DNA of 64,000 bases from Streptomyces sp. CC0208 (GCF_003443735.1 NZ_CP031969.1:1736001-1800000), one strand, 5' to 3'; numbered from the stretch's first letter, positions 23,162 to 32,121 are shown. A program made the numbers and translations. Notes: generated by a model from the letters alone, not told the origin.

Positions 23162-24175
23162 TCAGGACGGCTGGAGGTAGCGCGCCAGCAGGTCGTCGAG
23201 CGTCACCATGCCCGTCAGCGTGCCCGTCCCGTCCCGGACGACCGCCAGGGACGCCCGGTTGCGGCGGAGCAGGTCGATCGCGTCGGCGACCTTGGTGCCC
23301 TCCGTCAGCTCCGGGACCGGGCGGGCCAGGGTGCGGGCGGTGACGGTGCGGCCCCGGGCGCGGGCGACCAGGGCGTCGCGCGCGTGGAGCGAGCCGAGGA
23401 CGAGGTCGCCCTCGCGGACCAGCATGCGGGTGCGGTCGTGGTCGGCGGCCGTGCGCAGGATGGTGTCGAGGTCTGCGGCGCCCGCCACCGACGTGATCTC
23501 CGCCGCCGGGATCCGGAGGTCGGCGACCGGGGTGTCGGGCTCGGTGAGGGAGCGGGTGAGCAGGTCCGAGTCGACCTCGCTGATCAGTCCCAGCCGCTCC
23601 GACTCCTCGACCAGGTGGGCGAGTTGCTCACGGTTGTGCACGGCGGTCAGCTCGTCGCGCGGGGTGACCCGGCACAGCCGTACCAGCGCGTTGCTCATCC
23701 TGTTCAGGACCGAGAGCAGCGGCCGCACGGCCTTGACCACGCCTCGGAAGGGCGGCGAGAGCAGCATCGCGGAGCGCTCGGGGTGGGCGATCGCCCAGGA
23801 CTTGGGGGCCATCTCGCCGAGCACCATGTGCAGGAACACCACGACGACCATGGCGAACACGAAGGCGATGCCGTAGCTGAGCGCGCTGGGCAGGCCCAAG
23901 TGGTGCAGCAGCGGGTCGAGTTCGTGGGAGATCGCGGGCTTGGAGACCGAGCCCAGGCCCAGGGTGCAGACGGTGATGCCGAGCTGGGCGCCGGCCAGCA
24001 TCAGCGACAGTTCGCGCATCCCGGCCAGGGCCGCCTTCGCCCCGCGCCGTCCCTCGGCCGCGGCCTTCTCCATGCGGTGCCGCTTGGCGGCGACCAGCGC
24101 GAACTCGGCGGCGACGAAGAAGCCGCTGCCGATCAGCAGCAGGACGGTGACGAGGAGCGCCATCGGGAAACTCAT
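23162..24175 (-). CDS. CNNM/HlyC-type membrane protein (DUF21 plus CBS pair)
   Basis: 337 aa. Residues 1-170 are a DUF21/CNNM transmembrane domain (FFVAAEFALVAAKRHRMEKAA, GITVCTLGLGSVSKPAI, MVLGEMAPKSWAI). Residues about 200-335 are two CBS repeats ending LTGMVTLDDLLARYL. It lacks the C-terminal CorC_HlyC domain present in its neighbour. This family acts in Mg2+/divalent-cation export or resistance. It overlaps the preceding gene by 4 bp, suggesting a heteromeric pair. Confidence 0.88.
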   Translation of the reverse strand: MSFPMALLVTVLLLIGSGFFVAAEFALVAAKRHRMEKAAAEGRRGAKAALAGMRELSLMLAGAQLGITVCTLGLGSVSKPAISHELDPLLHHLGLPSALSYGIAFVFAMVVVVFLHMVLGEMAPKSWAIAHPERSAMLLSPPFRGVVKAVRPLLSVLNRMSNALVRLCRVTPRDELTAVHNREQLAHLVEESERLGLISEVDSDLLTRSLTEPDTPVADLRIPAAEITSVAGAADLDTILRTAADHDRTRMLVREGDLVLGSLHARDALVARARGRTVTARTLARPVPELTEGTKVADAIDLLRRNRASLAVVRDGTGTLTGMVTLDDLLARYLQPS

Positions 24176-25494
24176 GCCGACTTCACCTTCTCCACGCGGA
24201 CGCGTTCCGGCACGTGCCGGTCCAGTGTCCGTACGTCGATCACCGCACGGCCTCCGTCGAGCAGCTCGACGGTGACCCGGTCCCCGATCGCGGGGAAGCG
24301 GCCGAGGCGGTCCACGACCAGCCCCGCGACGGTGTCGTAGTCCTTCTCCTCGGGCAGTTCGACGCCGGTGGCGTCGGCGATCTCGTCGAGGCGGCGGCCC
24401 GCGTCGACCAGCCAGCCGTCCCCGTCGGGCACGGCGAGTTCGGTGACGGTGTCGGTCTCGTCGGCGATGTCGCCGACGAGTTCCTCGGCGATGTCCTCGT
24501 AGGTGACGATGCCGGCGACGCCGCCGTGCTCGTCCAGGACGACCGCGAACTCGTCGTCCCGCTCCCGCATCTGCGTGACCGCCTCCGGCAACGGGAGGGT
24601 GTCGGGCAGCAGCAGCGGGGTGCGGGCGAGGGCGCCCGCGGTGACCCGGGTCAGCTCATGGGCCGGCAGGCGCGTCAACTCCCGTACGCCCAGGACGCCC
24701 GGGACGTCGTCGGGGTGGTCGCCGAGGACGGGGTAGGTGGAGTGGCCGTGCGCGGCGATCAGGTCGACGGCCTCGGCGGCGGTGGCGTCCTTGCGGACGA
24801 AGACGGCGTCGACGCGGGGCACCATCACCTCGTCGAGGGTGCGCTCGGAGAACTCCAGAGCGTGGTCGAGGAGTTCGGCGGTGTCCCGGGGCAGTTCGCC
24901 CTGCTCGTGGGACTCGCCGATGAGGTGGCCGAGTTCCTCCAGGGTGGCCCCGTGGTGCAGTTCCTCGACGGGTTCGATGCCGACCCTGCGGAGCAGGCGG
25001 TTGGCCGCGTCGTCGAAGACGTGCACCAGCGGGCCGACGACCTTGAGGTAGCCGAGCGTGGAGGGCGCTAGGGCCTTCGCCAGCCGCTCGGGGACGGCGA
25101 TGGCGAGGTTCTTCGGGGCCAGTTCGCCCAGGACCATCTGGACGACGGTGGCCAGGACGAAGGCCAGGACCACCGAGATCCCGCCGACGGCTCCCTCGGG
25201 GACGCCCAGGCCGGTGAGAGCCGGCTTGAGCAGGGCGGAGACGGACGGTTCGGCGATGAAGCCGACGACGAGACCGGTGACGGTGATGCCCAGCTGGGCG
25301 CCGGAGAGCATGAAGGACAGCCGCTCCAGCACGGTCAGCGCGCGGGCGGCCCTCCTGTCACCGGCCTCCGCCTCACGGGAGAGGGCGAGCCGGTCCGCGG
25401 AGACGTACGCGAACTCCTGGGCGACGAAGTAGCCGGTGCCGGCGGTCAGCAGGAACACGGCCAGCAGGCCGAGGACGGCACTCGTGGTACTCAA
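24172..25494 (-). CDS. CNNM/HlyC-type membrane protein (DUF21, CBS pair, CorC domain)
   Basis: 440 aa. DUF21 domain 1-195 (TGYFVAQEFAYVSADRLALSREAEAG, VLGELAPKNLAIA), CBS pair about 215-335 (VPRVDAVFVRKDATAAEAVDLI, DEHGGVAGIVTYEDIAEELVGDI), CorC_HlyC domain about 350-435. First gene of a two-gene unit with 23162-24175. Probable role: magnesium or cobalt homeostasis at the cytoplasmic membrane. The divergent gap to 25786 (291 bp) has promoter space but no identified element. Confidence 0.9.
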   Translation of the reverse strand: MSTTSAVLGLLAVFLLTAGTGYFVAQEFAYVSADRLALSREAEAGDRRAARALTVLERLSFMLSGAQLGITVTGLVVGFIAEPSVSALLKPALTGLGVPEGAVGGISVVLAFVLATVVQMVLGELAPKNLAIAVPERLAKALAPSTLGYLKVVGPLVHVFDDAANRLLRRVGIEPVEELHHGATLEELGHLIGESHEQGELPRDTAELLDHALEFSERTLDEVMVPRVDAVFVRKDATAAEAVDLIAAHGHSTYPVLGDHPDDVPGVLGVRELTRLPAHELTRVTAGALARTPLLLPDTLPLPEAVTQMRERDDEFAVVLDEHGGVAGIVTYEDIAEELVGDIADETDTVTELAVPDGDGWLVDAGRRLDEIADATGVELPEEKDYDTVAGLVVDRLGRFPAIGDRVTVELLDGGRAVIDVRTLDRHVPERVRVEKVKSA

Positions 25495-25785
25495 CGGCGG
25501 GTCGATCGTGTGGGGTGGGAGTCCGTCGGTGTGGCGGACACGGGCTTGCTCCTTCGGTAGTGATGTGCGCTGTGTGAACGGCTGGGGCCAGGGCGGCGTT
25601 CCCCGGACCCACCAGCCGGGCGACGGGACCGCCCGGCGGTCATACGGTGGCCTTCTGGTAGGGGACAGGTCGCACTCAACAGTAAAGGACAGGCAAAGCT
25701 AGCTGTTCCCGGGAGTGCGGGGTACGCTGCCGGTCCGGCGGGCATCTCGTCCGACTTCGGCGTCACCCTGACGGAGGCCCACCCC

Positions 25786-26010
25786 ATGTTCGGACTGAGC
25801 GAGCTCGCGATCATCCTCATCGTCGTCATAGCGGTCGTCGCCGTCAGGAAGGGCCCGGAACTGGCCCGCACGGCGGGCAGGTCGGCACGCATCCTCAAGG
25901 CGGAGGCCCGCGCAGGGCGGGAGGGCGGTCCGCAACCCAAGGTCGTCCAGGGAGAGGTCCTCCGGCCCGGAACCACCGGGGGCACCGAGCAGGGGCCCGG
26001 CACCCGCTGA
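25786..26010 (+). CDS. TatA-like small membrane protein
   Basis: 74 aa, with GGAGG upstream. MFGLSELAIILIVVIAVVAV is a TatA/E-type N-terminal helix, followed by the amphipathic helix (ELARTAGRSARILKAEARAG) and an acidic/Gly tail. The hinge is VRKGPEL rather than the standard FGPKKLPEL, so it is a divergent paralogue rather than the housekeeping TatA. No tatB or tatC is nearby. Confidence 0.7.
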   Translation: MFGLSELAIILIVVIAVVAVRKGPELARTAGRSARILKAEARAGREGGPQPKVVQGEVLRPGTTGGTEQGPGTR

Positions 26011-26083
26011 GACATCGGCATCCGCCCTCGGTCCACGGTTTTCCCTGCCGGCCGGCCCCGCGATGATCCATGATGAGCGGGCC

Positions 26084-26710
26084 ATGCACCTGCCGGCCAC
26101 GACCACTCGCGCTCCGCTGCCCGTACTGCGGGCCGCGGTGTTCGCCGTCGTCGGCACTGTGCTCGGGGTCAGCGCCCATCATCTGCTCGCCGAGGGCCCG
26201 GTGCCCTGGGGGCGGGGGGCCGCCGCGACGGCCGTGCTCTTCGCGGTGGGTCTCATCGGGGTGCAGCGGCCCCGAAGCCTGGCGACGGTGGTCGCGTGCA
26301 GTGTCGCGGGACAGTCCGGGCTGCATCTGTGGCTGACGCTCACCGCCGCCGCGCACCACTCCGGCGGACACCTGCACGACGGCCGCCCGGCGTGGCACGA
26401 GCGACTCCACGGCTCCCTGGCCATGACGGCGGCCCACTCGCTGGTCGCCGTGCTCGTCGCCGTCCTGCTGCACCGCGCGGACGCGGCCTGCTGGACGGTG
26501 GCCCGCGGGGTGACGGCGGCGCTCGACGCGGTACGGGACCGACTGGCCGCCGCCCGGCTGCTGTTCACCCGGCCCGCGTCACCCGCGCCGGCGGCCGCGG
26601 TGACGGTCGTGCCGGTGTACGACGAACGGCCGCTCACGGCATGGCCGTTGCTGGCGCACGCGGTGGTACGGCGGGGCCCTCCGGCGGCGAGCGCAGCTCT
26701 CGCCCACTGA
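26084..26710 (+). CDS. His-rich integral membrane protein of unknown function
   Basis: 208 aa from ATG 26084 (ATG 26063 is also in frame). About four hydrophobic helices in residues 10-135. The loop near 86-105 is His-rich (TAAAHHSGGHLHDGRPAWHERLHG), suggestive of metal handling. The C-terminal 60 residues are Pro/Ala-rich and cytoplasmic. It lies 70 bp upstream of a YcnI gene, so copper homeostasis is a reasonable inference. No named family recognised. Confidence 0.65.
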   Translation: MHLPATTTRAPLPVLRAAVFAVVGTVLGVSAHHLLAEGPVPWGRGAAATAVLFAVGLIGVQRPRSLATVVACSVAGQSGLHLWLTLTAAAHHSGGHLHDGRPAWHERLHGSLAMTAAHSLVAVLVAVLLHRADAACWTVARGVTAALDAVRDRLAAARLLFTRPASPAPAAAVTVVPVYDERPLTAWPLLAHAVVRRGPPAASAALAH

Positions 26711-26780
26711 CCCCACGGGGACGCCCTTCCGGCCCGCGCCGGACGGCCGCCCCGCCGTACCACTCCACCTGGAGACCTCC

Positions 26781-27485
26781 ATGACCCGTATCTCCCTGCC
26801 CCGTCTGTCCCGTCTGTCCGTCGCGGCCGCCGGAGCGGCGGCCGCCGTGCTCCTGACGGCTGTTCCGGCCGCCGCCCACACCGAGGTCGAGGCCGACAAG
26901 GCGCAGGCCCTCGCCGAGAACGTCACCGTCTCCTTCCACGCCGAGGCCGAGTCCGACACCTCCGGGATCAAGGAGGTGCGGGTGGTCCTGCCCGAGGGCA
27001 TCACCCCTGCCGACGTGACGTACGGCAAGGGCCCCGAGGGCTGGAAGTTCAGCGCGACCGACGACGGCTGGACCGTCAGGGGCACAGAACTGAAGACCGG
27101 CGAGAGCGCCGAGTACTCGGTCGTCGTACGGCAGTTGCCCGACGCGGAGGAGGTGCCCTTCAAGACCCTCCAGACCTACGGCGACGGGCACGTCGACCGC
27201 TGGATCGAGCTGGACGAGAACGGGGAGAACCCGGCGCCGACCCTGAAGCTCAAGGCGGCGGCACCGGACGCGAAGCCGCTCAGCCCCTCCCCGAGCACCG
27301 CCGAGAGCCCGACCCCGACAGCCGTGAAGACGTCTCCGGCACCCTCCCCGCAGGCCGCCGACACCGGGAAGGACGACGAGGGCGGGCTGTCCGCGGGTGC
27401 CTGGACCGGGATCGGCGCGGGATTCCTCGTGGCGGTGGCCGCGGTGGTCTTCGCGGTACGGCGACGCGGCGGCGCCGAGGGATAG
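26781..27485 (+). CDS. YcnI-type (DUF1775) copper-binding membrane-anchored protein
   Basis: 234 aa. Signal peptide ends VPAAAAH; the His directly after cleavage is the N-terminal copper ligand of the YcnI fold, and DRWIELDE carries the conserved Trp. DUF1775 spans about 34-150 (GIKEVRVVLPEGITPADVTYGKGPEGWKF). A Pro/Ser/Thr stalk (about 165-195) leads to a C-terminal membrane anchor (GAWTGIGAGFLVAVAAVVFAVRRRGG). In Bacillus the homologue binds Cu(II) through a mono-histidine brace beside the CopD-like YcnJ; here no CopD is adjacent. Confidence 0.88.
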   Translation: MTRISLPRLSRLSVAAAGAAAAVLLTAVPAAAHTEVEADKAQALAENVTVSFHAEAESDTSGIKEVRVVLPEGITPADVTYGKGPEGWKFSATDDGWTVRGTELKTGESAEYSVVVRQLPDAEEVPFKTLQTYGDGHVDRWIELDENGENPAPTLKLKAAAPDAKPLSPSPSTAESPTPTAVKTSPAPSPQAADTGKDDEGGLSAGAWTGIGAGFLVAVAAVVFAVRRRGGAEG

Positions 27486-27577
27486 GCGCACCCGTCCGGG
27501 GGTTTTCCCCGGCGCCCTGGATGAATCCCGCGCCTCCGGGTAGGCCAGCCCCACGGCGTACCCGGAGATGGAGTGCC

Positions 27578-28213
27578 ATGACCTGCGCGAACTCCCCCGC
27601 ACGGCACGGGACCTGGGCGGTGGCCCTGGCTGTCGCCGCCCTCGTCCTCACCGGAGCCTGCGACGACGGCGGCGGCGGTGACGAGGGCGCCTCCCGTACG
27701 GGCCGGCCTTCCGTCACCGGCTCCCAGGGCCCGACCACGGCCGGGGGCTCCCCCTCGCTCTCCACCTCGCCGACGCCGACCGCGACCGCACCCTCGGACC
27801 CGGAACAGGCCGAGCAGGACATCCGGAAGGCGTGGACGGTCCTGTTCGACCCGAAGTCCTCCCTGGACCAGCGCAGTGACGTCGTCGAAGACGGCGACGA
27901 GAACGCCCTGATGATCGACAACCTCTTCCGCGACCCGAGCGGCAGCAAGCTGCGCGCCGAGGTGACCTCCGTGGCGTACACCTCGGACCTGGACGCCGAG
28001 GTGGCCTACGACCTCACGAGCGAGGGGCGCCGACTGGACACCGGCGGCCCGGGGGCGGCCGTACTCCAGGAGGGCGGTTGGAAGGTCGCCCTGCGTACGG
28101 TCTGCGCGCTGACACGGCACGCCGAGGACGCCCCCGAGGCGCCGAGCTGTGCGCCGGTGTCCGCCGGCCCTGCCGCTAGCCCTGCCTCGAGCCCTGCCGG
28201 AACAGGTCGTTGA
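27578..28213 (+). CDS. Secreted lipoprotein, Mtb12-like fold suspected
   Basis: 211 aa. ATG 27578 is chosen for its GGAG and because LVLTGAC gives a lipobox. A Ser/Thr/Pro linker (residues about 30-75) precedes a domain of about 100 residues (AEQDIRKAWTVLFDPKSSLDQRSDVVEDG...) resembling the low-molecular-weight antigen Mtb12 family (NTF2-like). Function unknown. Its 3' end overlaps the convergent lyase gene by 38 bp, so the last 12 codons of each are antiparallel. Confidence 0.7.
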   Translation: MTCANSPARHGTWAVALAVAALVLTGACDDGGGGDEGASRTGRPSVTGSQGPTTAGGSPSLSTSPTPTATAPSDPEQAEQDIRKAWTVLFDPKSSLDQRSDVVEDGDENALMIDNLFRDPSGSKLRAEVTSVAYTSDLDAEVAYDLTSEGRRLDTGGPGAAVLQEGGWKVALRTVCALTRHAEDAPEAPSCAPVSAGPAASPASSPAGTGR

Positions 28214-29039
28214 GCTCCGTCTGGGAGAGCTGGTCGGTGGCGTAGGAGAAGGTGCCCTGGTCGGCCAACTCCCGTGCCGCGTCGAGCAGACGGCGGTACA
28301 TGGCACGGGCGATGCTGCCGCCGACCGTGACCCGCCGGACGCCGAGTGCGCGCAGGTCGTCGAGGGAGAGCGTGTTGCCGGTCAGGCCCATGACCACGTT
28401 GAGCGGGCCGTCGATCTCGCGGACCAGCCTGCCGATGGTCTCGGCGTCGGCGGCGCCGGGCACGAACGCGCAGTCGGCGCCGGCCTCCAGATAGGCGTTG
28501 GCCCGCCGTACGGCCTCGTCGAGCGTGCCGCCGACCAGGAGCGCGTCGGTACGGCCGACCAGGACGAAGGGCTCCCCGTCGGCCGCCAGGGTCTCGCGGG
28601 CGGCCCGGACCCGCTCGACGGAGAGCTTGTGGTCGTACAGCGGACGGGTGCGGTCGCCGGTGAAGTCCTCGATGTTGCCGCCCGCGGCTCCGGCGGCGAC
28701 GGTCCGCGCGACGGTGGTGGCGACGGTCTCGGGCGACTCGCCGTATCCGTCCTCCAGGTCCGCGCTCAGCGGTACGGCGAGCCCGCCCGCGATCTCGCGG
28801 ACCCGGCCCAGCATGGTCTCGCGGTCGACGCGGTCCTCGGGCGGCTGTTCGGCGAAGAAGTCGTGGTCGGGCCGTCCGAGCGAGAACGCGACGCCCGCGC
28901 TCGTGGTCGCCACGGCCGGGAACCCGGCCGCCTCCAGGATCCGGGCGCTGCCCACGTCCCACGCGTTGGGGAGCAGGAAGCAGCCCTCCCGGTGCAGTTC
29001 GGCGAAGCGCTGTGCCTTGGCTCGGCTGTCGGTGTCCAC
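28176..29039 (-). CDS. Isocitrate lyase/PEP mutase superfamily protein
   Basis: 287 aa. GTG 29039 follows GGAAGGA. The TIM-barrel signatures are clear: FLLPNAWDVGSARILEAAGFPAVATTSAG, SADLEDGYG (metal ligands), GGNIEDF, VGRTDALL. It lacks the KKCGH motif of true isocitrate lyases, placing it with carboxyvinyl-carboxyphosphonate phosphorylmutase or 2-methylisocitrate lyase-like enzymes. Natural substrate unknown; no phosphonate genes nearby. Confidence 0.87.
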   Translation of the reverse strand: MDTDSRAKAQRFAELHREGCFLLPNAWDVGSARILEAAGFPAVATTSAGVAFSLGRPDHDFFAEQPPEDRVDRETMLGRVREIAGGLAVPLSADLEDGYGESPETVATTVARTVAAGAAGGNIEDFTGDRTRPLYDHKLSVERVRAARETLAADGEPFVLVGRTDALLVGGTLDEAVRRANAYLEAGADCAFVPGAADAETIGRLVREIDGPLNVVMGLTGNTLSLDDLRALGVRRVTVGGSIARAMYRRLLDAARELADQGTFSYATDQLSQTELNDLFRQGSRQG

Positions 29040-29188
29040 TCGGTCCTTCCCGGCCCGCCGCCCCTCGACGGACTCCCGGAGAACGTACGCCGGAGGCACC
29101 CGCGCCCGCGTGCACTGAACACAGGGCGGCGCCGGGCCGTACCCAGGACGGACGGCGTCGATGCACCGCCGTGCCACAGCCCCCCTCT

Positions 29189-29194
29189 TAGGAT
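29189..29194 (+). promoter_or_regulatory. -10 element of the DUF6153 gene (leaderless)
   Basis: TAGGAT, 7 nt before ATG 29202, so the transcript is probably leaderless. Confidence 0.45.
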
Positions 29195-29201
29195 GAGCCC
29201 G

Positions 29202-29591
29202 ATGACCAGCTCCGAGCAGCCCAGCGCGCGTCCGCCCCTGTGGCGGGCGCTGCTCCTGCTGGGGCTGCTCGTGGGGGTGTTGGGCATGCACGCCCTGGCG
29301 CCCGGTGGCGGCCTGGGTGCACACGAGGGCAGGTCCGCGCACATGGCGACGGCCGCCGCTGTCGCCGTCGACACCGTCTGTCACGACGGCTGCGGCTCGG
29401 GCCATCTCCACCACGCCGACGCGACCTGTACGTCGGGGGCCGTGAGCGGTGGGCCCGCCTTGCCCGCGCTCGTTCCCGATCCGTCGGGAAGCACCCCGGG
29501 CACGGTCGAGCTGTGCGCCCAGACGGCAGCGGCCCAGGAAGGTGCCCGCGCTCCGCCCTCCCTCGCGGAACTCCAGCTCCTGCGGATCTAG
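29202..29591 (+). CDS. DUF6153-type small membrane protein
   Basis: 129 aa. One N-terminal transmembrane segment (PPLWRALLLLGLLVGVLGMHALAP), then a His/Cys-rich extracellular stretch (CHDGCGSGHLHHADATC, later ELCAQ). DUF6153 proteins are Streptomyces-type and usually sit beside DUF305 genes, as here (54 bp to the next gene). His/Cys pattern and company suggest copper contact; unproven. Confidence 0.7.
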   Translation: MTSSEQPSARPPLWRALLLLGLLVGVLGMHALAPGGGLGAHEGRSAHMATAAAVAVDTVCHDGCGSGHLHHADATCTSGAVSGGPALPALVPDPSGSTPGTVELCAQTAAAQEGARAPPSLAELQLLRI

Positions 29592-29644
29592 ACACGGCGT
29601 GTTCCGCCACGTCCAGATCCCTTTCACCGCAATGGAGTTCCAGC

Positions 29645-30265
29645 ATGCGCAGTACCCGTACCGTGATCCGCCGTGCCTGTCTCGCGGCGGTCGCCGTGAG
29701 CGCCGCCCTCACCCTCACCGCCTGCGGCGGCGACAGCGACGACAGCGGCTCGGCCGCCTCGTCGCCGTCGGTGTCCGCCGAGACCTCGGCCGGCACCCAC
29801 AACGCCCAGGACGTCTCCTTCGCCCAGGGCATGATCCCGCACCACCAGCAGGCCGTGGAGATGGCCGGCCTGGCCGCCGACCGGGCCTCCTCCCCCGAGG
29901 TCAAGGACCTCGCCGCCCGGATCGAGAAGGCGCAGGGGCCGGAGATCGAGACCATGAGCGGCTGGCTGAGGACCTGGGGCAAGAAGGTCCCCGAGGCGAT
30001 GCCCGGCATGGACCACTCGGCGCACTCCGGCATGGCCGGGATGATGGACAGCGCCGACATGGAGAAGCTGGGGAAGGCCTCCGGCAAGGAATTCGACTCC
30101 ATGTTCCTGACCATGATGGTCGAGCACCACGAGGGCGCCGTCGAGATGGCCGGCACCGAGAAGGCCAAGGGCGAGGACCGGGCCGCCACGGCCATGGCCG
30201 GTGACATCGTCACCACGCAGAACGCAGAGATCGGCGAGATGAAGAAGCTCCTCGGCGAGAACTGA
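29645..30265 (+). CDS. DUF305 lipoprotein, probable copper-binding
   Basis: 206 aa. Lipobox LTAC at residues about 24-27, then a Ser-rich stretch, then the four-helix DUF305 domain with the two signature motifs FAQGMIPHHQQAVEMA and FLTMMVEHHEGAVEMA and the Met/His loop MPGMDHSAHSGMAGMM. These His-His/Met pairs bind copper in related proteins. Likely co-transcribed with DUF6153. Confidence 0.9.
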   Translation: MRSTRTVIRRACLAAVAVSAALTLTACGGDSDDSGSAASSPSVSAETSAGTHNAQDVSFAQGMIPHHQQAVEMAGLAADRASSPEVKDLAARIEKAQGPEIETMSGWLRTWGKKVPEAMPGMDHSAHSGMAGMMDSADMEKLGKASGKEFDSMFLTMMVEHHEGAVEMAGTEKAKGEDRAATAMAGDIVTTQNAEIGEMKKLLGEN

Positions 30266-30393
30266 CCCGTCCGCGTGCCGCCCCGGTGCCCGAGCCGCCG
30301 TCCGGCGCGGGCACCGGGGCCGTCGCGGGACGGTTCGCGGGTTCTTCTCCGGGCACTAGGAGAAAGGACTCTGCGGATTCACGAGGAGCGACA

Positions 30394-30702
30394 GTGACGA
30401 CAGGGCGACTCCCCGATCACGAACAGCGCATCCTGGACGAGATGGAACGCGCCCTGCGCCGCGACCGCCGTCTGGCCCGCCGGATGCGCTCAAGCCGACC
30501 GCGCAGACGGCCGGACCTCACCCGGGTGACCCACTACCGGCCGCACGTCCTGACCGTGAGCCTGCTGCTCGCGATGTCGATCGGACTCATGGTGACGGGG
30601 ATCGTCACCTCGCGGCCCGCGGTGATCTGGGCCTTCGCGGCCGTCTGGCCACTGGCCCTGTTCGCGGTGTTCCGTCTCCTGTGCCGCTGGACCCGATCCT
30701 GA
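30394..30702 (+). CDS. DUF3040-type small membrane protein
   Basis: 102 aa from GTG 30394 with GAGGAG upstream. The N-terminus LPDHEQRILDEMERALRRDRRLARR is the DUF3040 signature, a short amphipathic helix; two C-terminal transmembrane helices follow (VLTVSLLLAMSIGLMVTG, VIWAFAAVWPLALFAVF). Function unknown. Convergent with the HAD gene, stops 3 bp apart. Confidence 0.8.
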   Translation: MTTGRLPDHEQRILDEMERALRRDRRLARRMRSSRPRRRPDLTRVTHYRPHVLTVSLLLAMSIGLMVTGIVTSRPAVIWAFAAVWPLALFAVFRLLCRWTRS

Positions 30703-30705
30703 GCC

Positions 30706-31278
30706 TCACGCCTCGCCGGTCTCGAAGGCCGACTCGATCGGCCGCTCGTCGACCAGGATCCGGCCCTGCGGCGGCCCGGTGAGCAGCGCGCGCACGGCGG
30801 TCAGGACGTCCGGCGCCACATGATCGGCCCGTGCCGTCTCCTCCGGCCGGGTCCGCTCGTCCGGTACGAGGATCCCGTGGGCGCCCACCCGGGCCGCGGC
30901 CTCGGCGTCCGCGGCCGTGCCGACGACCGCGCAGTCGGCCGGTGCGGTGCACACCCGGCCTGCCGCCCACAGGATCAGGCCCGGTTCGGGCGGACGGCAG
31001 TGGCAGCCGTCGTCGGGCCCGTGCGGGCACACTCCCCAGATGTCGAAGGGGCCGAGCAGTTCGTCGACGCGGTGGTTGACGGCCCGCACGTCGGCGTCGC
31101 TGAGCGGCCCGTGTCCGATGCCCGGTTGCAGGGCCACGAACCCGGTGCGGACGCCCTGCAGGCGCAGCATGCCGAGCGCCTCACCGGCACCGGGCGCGGG
31201 GCGCACCCGGTCGGGGTCGGGCGAGTCTCCGGCAAGGATGCTGTCGCGGTCGAACAGCACCGTACGCACGCGCGTCAT
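30706..31278 (-). CDS. HAD-IIIA family hydrolase, GmhB/histidinol-phosphatase-like
   Basis: 190 aa, GGGAGGTGG upstream. The shape follows GmhB-type HAD phosphatases: FDRDSILAGD (motif I), then a zinc-loop-like CPHGPDDGCHCRPPEPGLI, then VGTAADAEAAARVG. Motif I has DRDSI where active enzymes have DxDGT; both Asp remain. Motif II and the Lys are weak (FVALQPGIG; RPPEPG lacks the usual KP). Activity is uncertain. Confidence 0.7.
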   Translation of the reverse strand: MTRVRTVLFDRDSILAGDSPDPDRVRPAPGAGEALGMLRLQGVRTGFVALQPGIGHGPLSDADVRAVNHRVDELLGPFDIWGVCPHGPDDGCHCRPPEPGLILWAAGRVCTAPADCAVVGTAADAEAAARVGAHGILVPDERTRPEETARADHVAPDVLTAVRALLTGPPQGRILVDERPIESAFETGEA

Positions 31279-31445
31279 GCGGCCACCTCCCGGCTCTCAC
31301 GGCACTTCTTCCTCCCCACGAGTAACCGGGTGGGCCCGGTCCATGCGGCGGCCTGTCCTGCGGTTCGCTGCCCGCGGGCCCCGTCCGGCCGGGCGCCGTG
31401 CGGTCGCGCTCCCCATGAGATCCCCGCTGAACAGGACCGATTCCC

Positions 31446-31451
31446 TAAGAT
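31446..31451 (+). promoter_or_regulatory. -10 element of the SRPBCC gene (leaderless)
   Basis: TAAGAT, 6 nt before GTG 31458, with no Shine-Dalgarno. Confidence 0.45.
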
Positions 31452-31457
31452 CAGCTC

Positions 31458-31889
31458 GTGGTCACCTTCCTCCTCGAACGTACGGCCCCGCTCTCCCAGG
31501 ACGAGGCCTGGCGCCGCCTCACGGAGTGGCCCCGCCACGGCGAGGCCGTCCCCCTCACGCGCGTCACCGTCGTGCCGCCGGGGCCGACGGCCGAGGGCAC
31601 GCTCGTCGTCGCCCGTTCGGGGATCGGCCCGCTCGGCTTCGACGACCCCATGGAGGTCACGGTCTGGCGCCCGCCGGCGGAGGGCGTTTCCGGCCTGTGC
31701 CGTCTGGAGAAGCGCGGCCGGGTGGTGCGGGGCTGGGCCGAACTGGAGGTGCACCCGGGCCCGGGTGGCCGGGCGCGCGTGATCTGGCGGGAGACCCTGC
31801 GATGTCCGCTCGTGCCCGAACGCCTGCTGCGCGTGGCCGCCCGGTCGGTGTTCGGGAGGGCGCTGAACCGGCTGCTGCGGGGATCGTGA
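31458..31889 (+). CDS. SRPBCC (polyketide cyclase/START-like) protein
   Basis: 143 aa from GTG 31458. Pattern fits the SRPBCC helix-grip fold: VTFLLERTAPLSQDEAWRRLTEWPRHG at the start, alternating strands, and a C-terminal helix (PERLLRVAARSVFGRALNRLL). These bind small hydrophobic ligands. Ligand and role unknown; stands alone between unrelated genes. Confidence 0.75.
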   Translation: MVTFLLERTAPLSQDEAWRRLTEWPRHGEAVPLTRVTVVPPGPTAEGTLVVARSGIGPLGFDDPMEVTVWRPPAEGVSGLCRLEKRGRVVRGWAELEVHPGPGGRARVIWRETLRCPLVPERLLRVAARSVFGRALNRLLRGS

Positions 31890-31912
31890 CGGGCGGGCAA
31901 CGGTGGGCGCCA

Positions 31913-32121
31913 TGACGGCAGTTGACGGTACGACCGTGCGGGCGGACGAGGTCGAGGAGCTCACGGCGGACGGGCTGACTTCGCGCGGATCCTCGTCGCC
32001 GACCCCGCCGGCCGCGCGGTCCGGGACACCGACGGCGCCCGCTGGTCCAGCGTCGAGCACCGGGCCGACCCGGCGATCCGCGGTACGCGTTCGCCTGGCC
32101 GGACCAGCTCCAGGTGTCCGC
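31913..32121 (+). pseudogene. Possible decayed small gene
   Basis: ATG 31913 opens a frame (MTAVDGTTVRADEVEELTADGL) that loses protein-like character after 22 codons. An overlapping frame then reads FARILVADPAGRAVRDTDGARWSSVEHRADPAI, and a third RFAWPDQLQVSAQATEPI. Good codon bias moving through three frames suggests a frameshifted remnant. Family not recognised. Confidence 0.3.
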
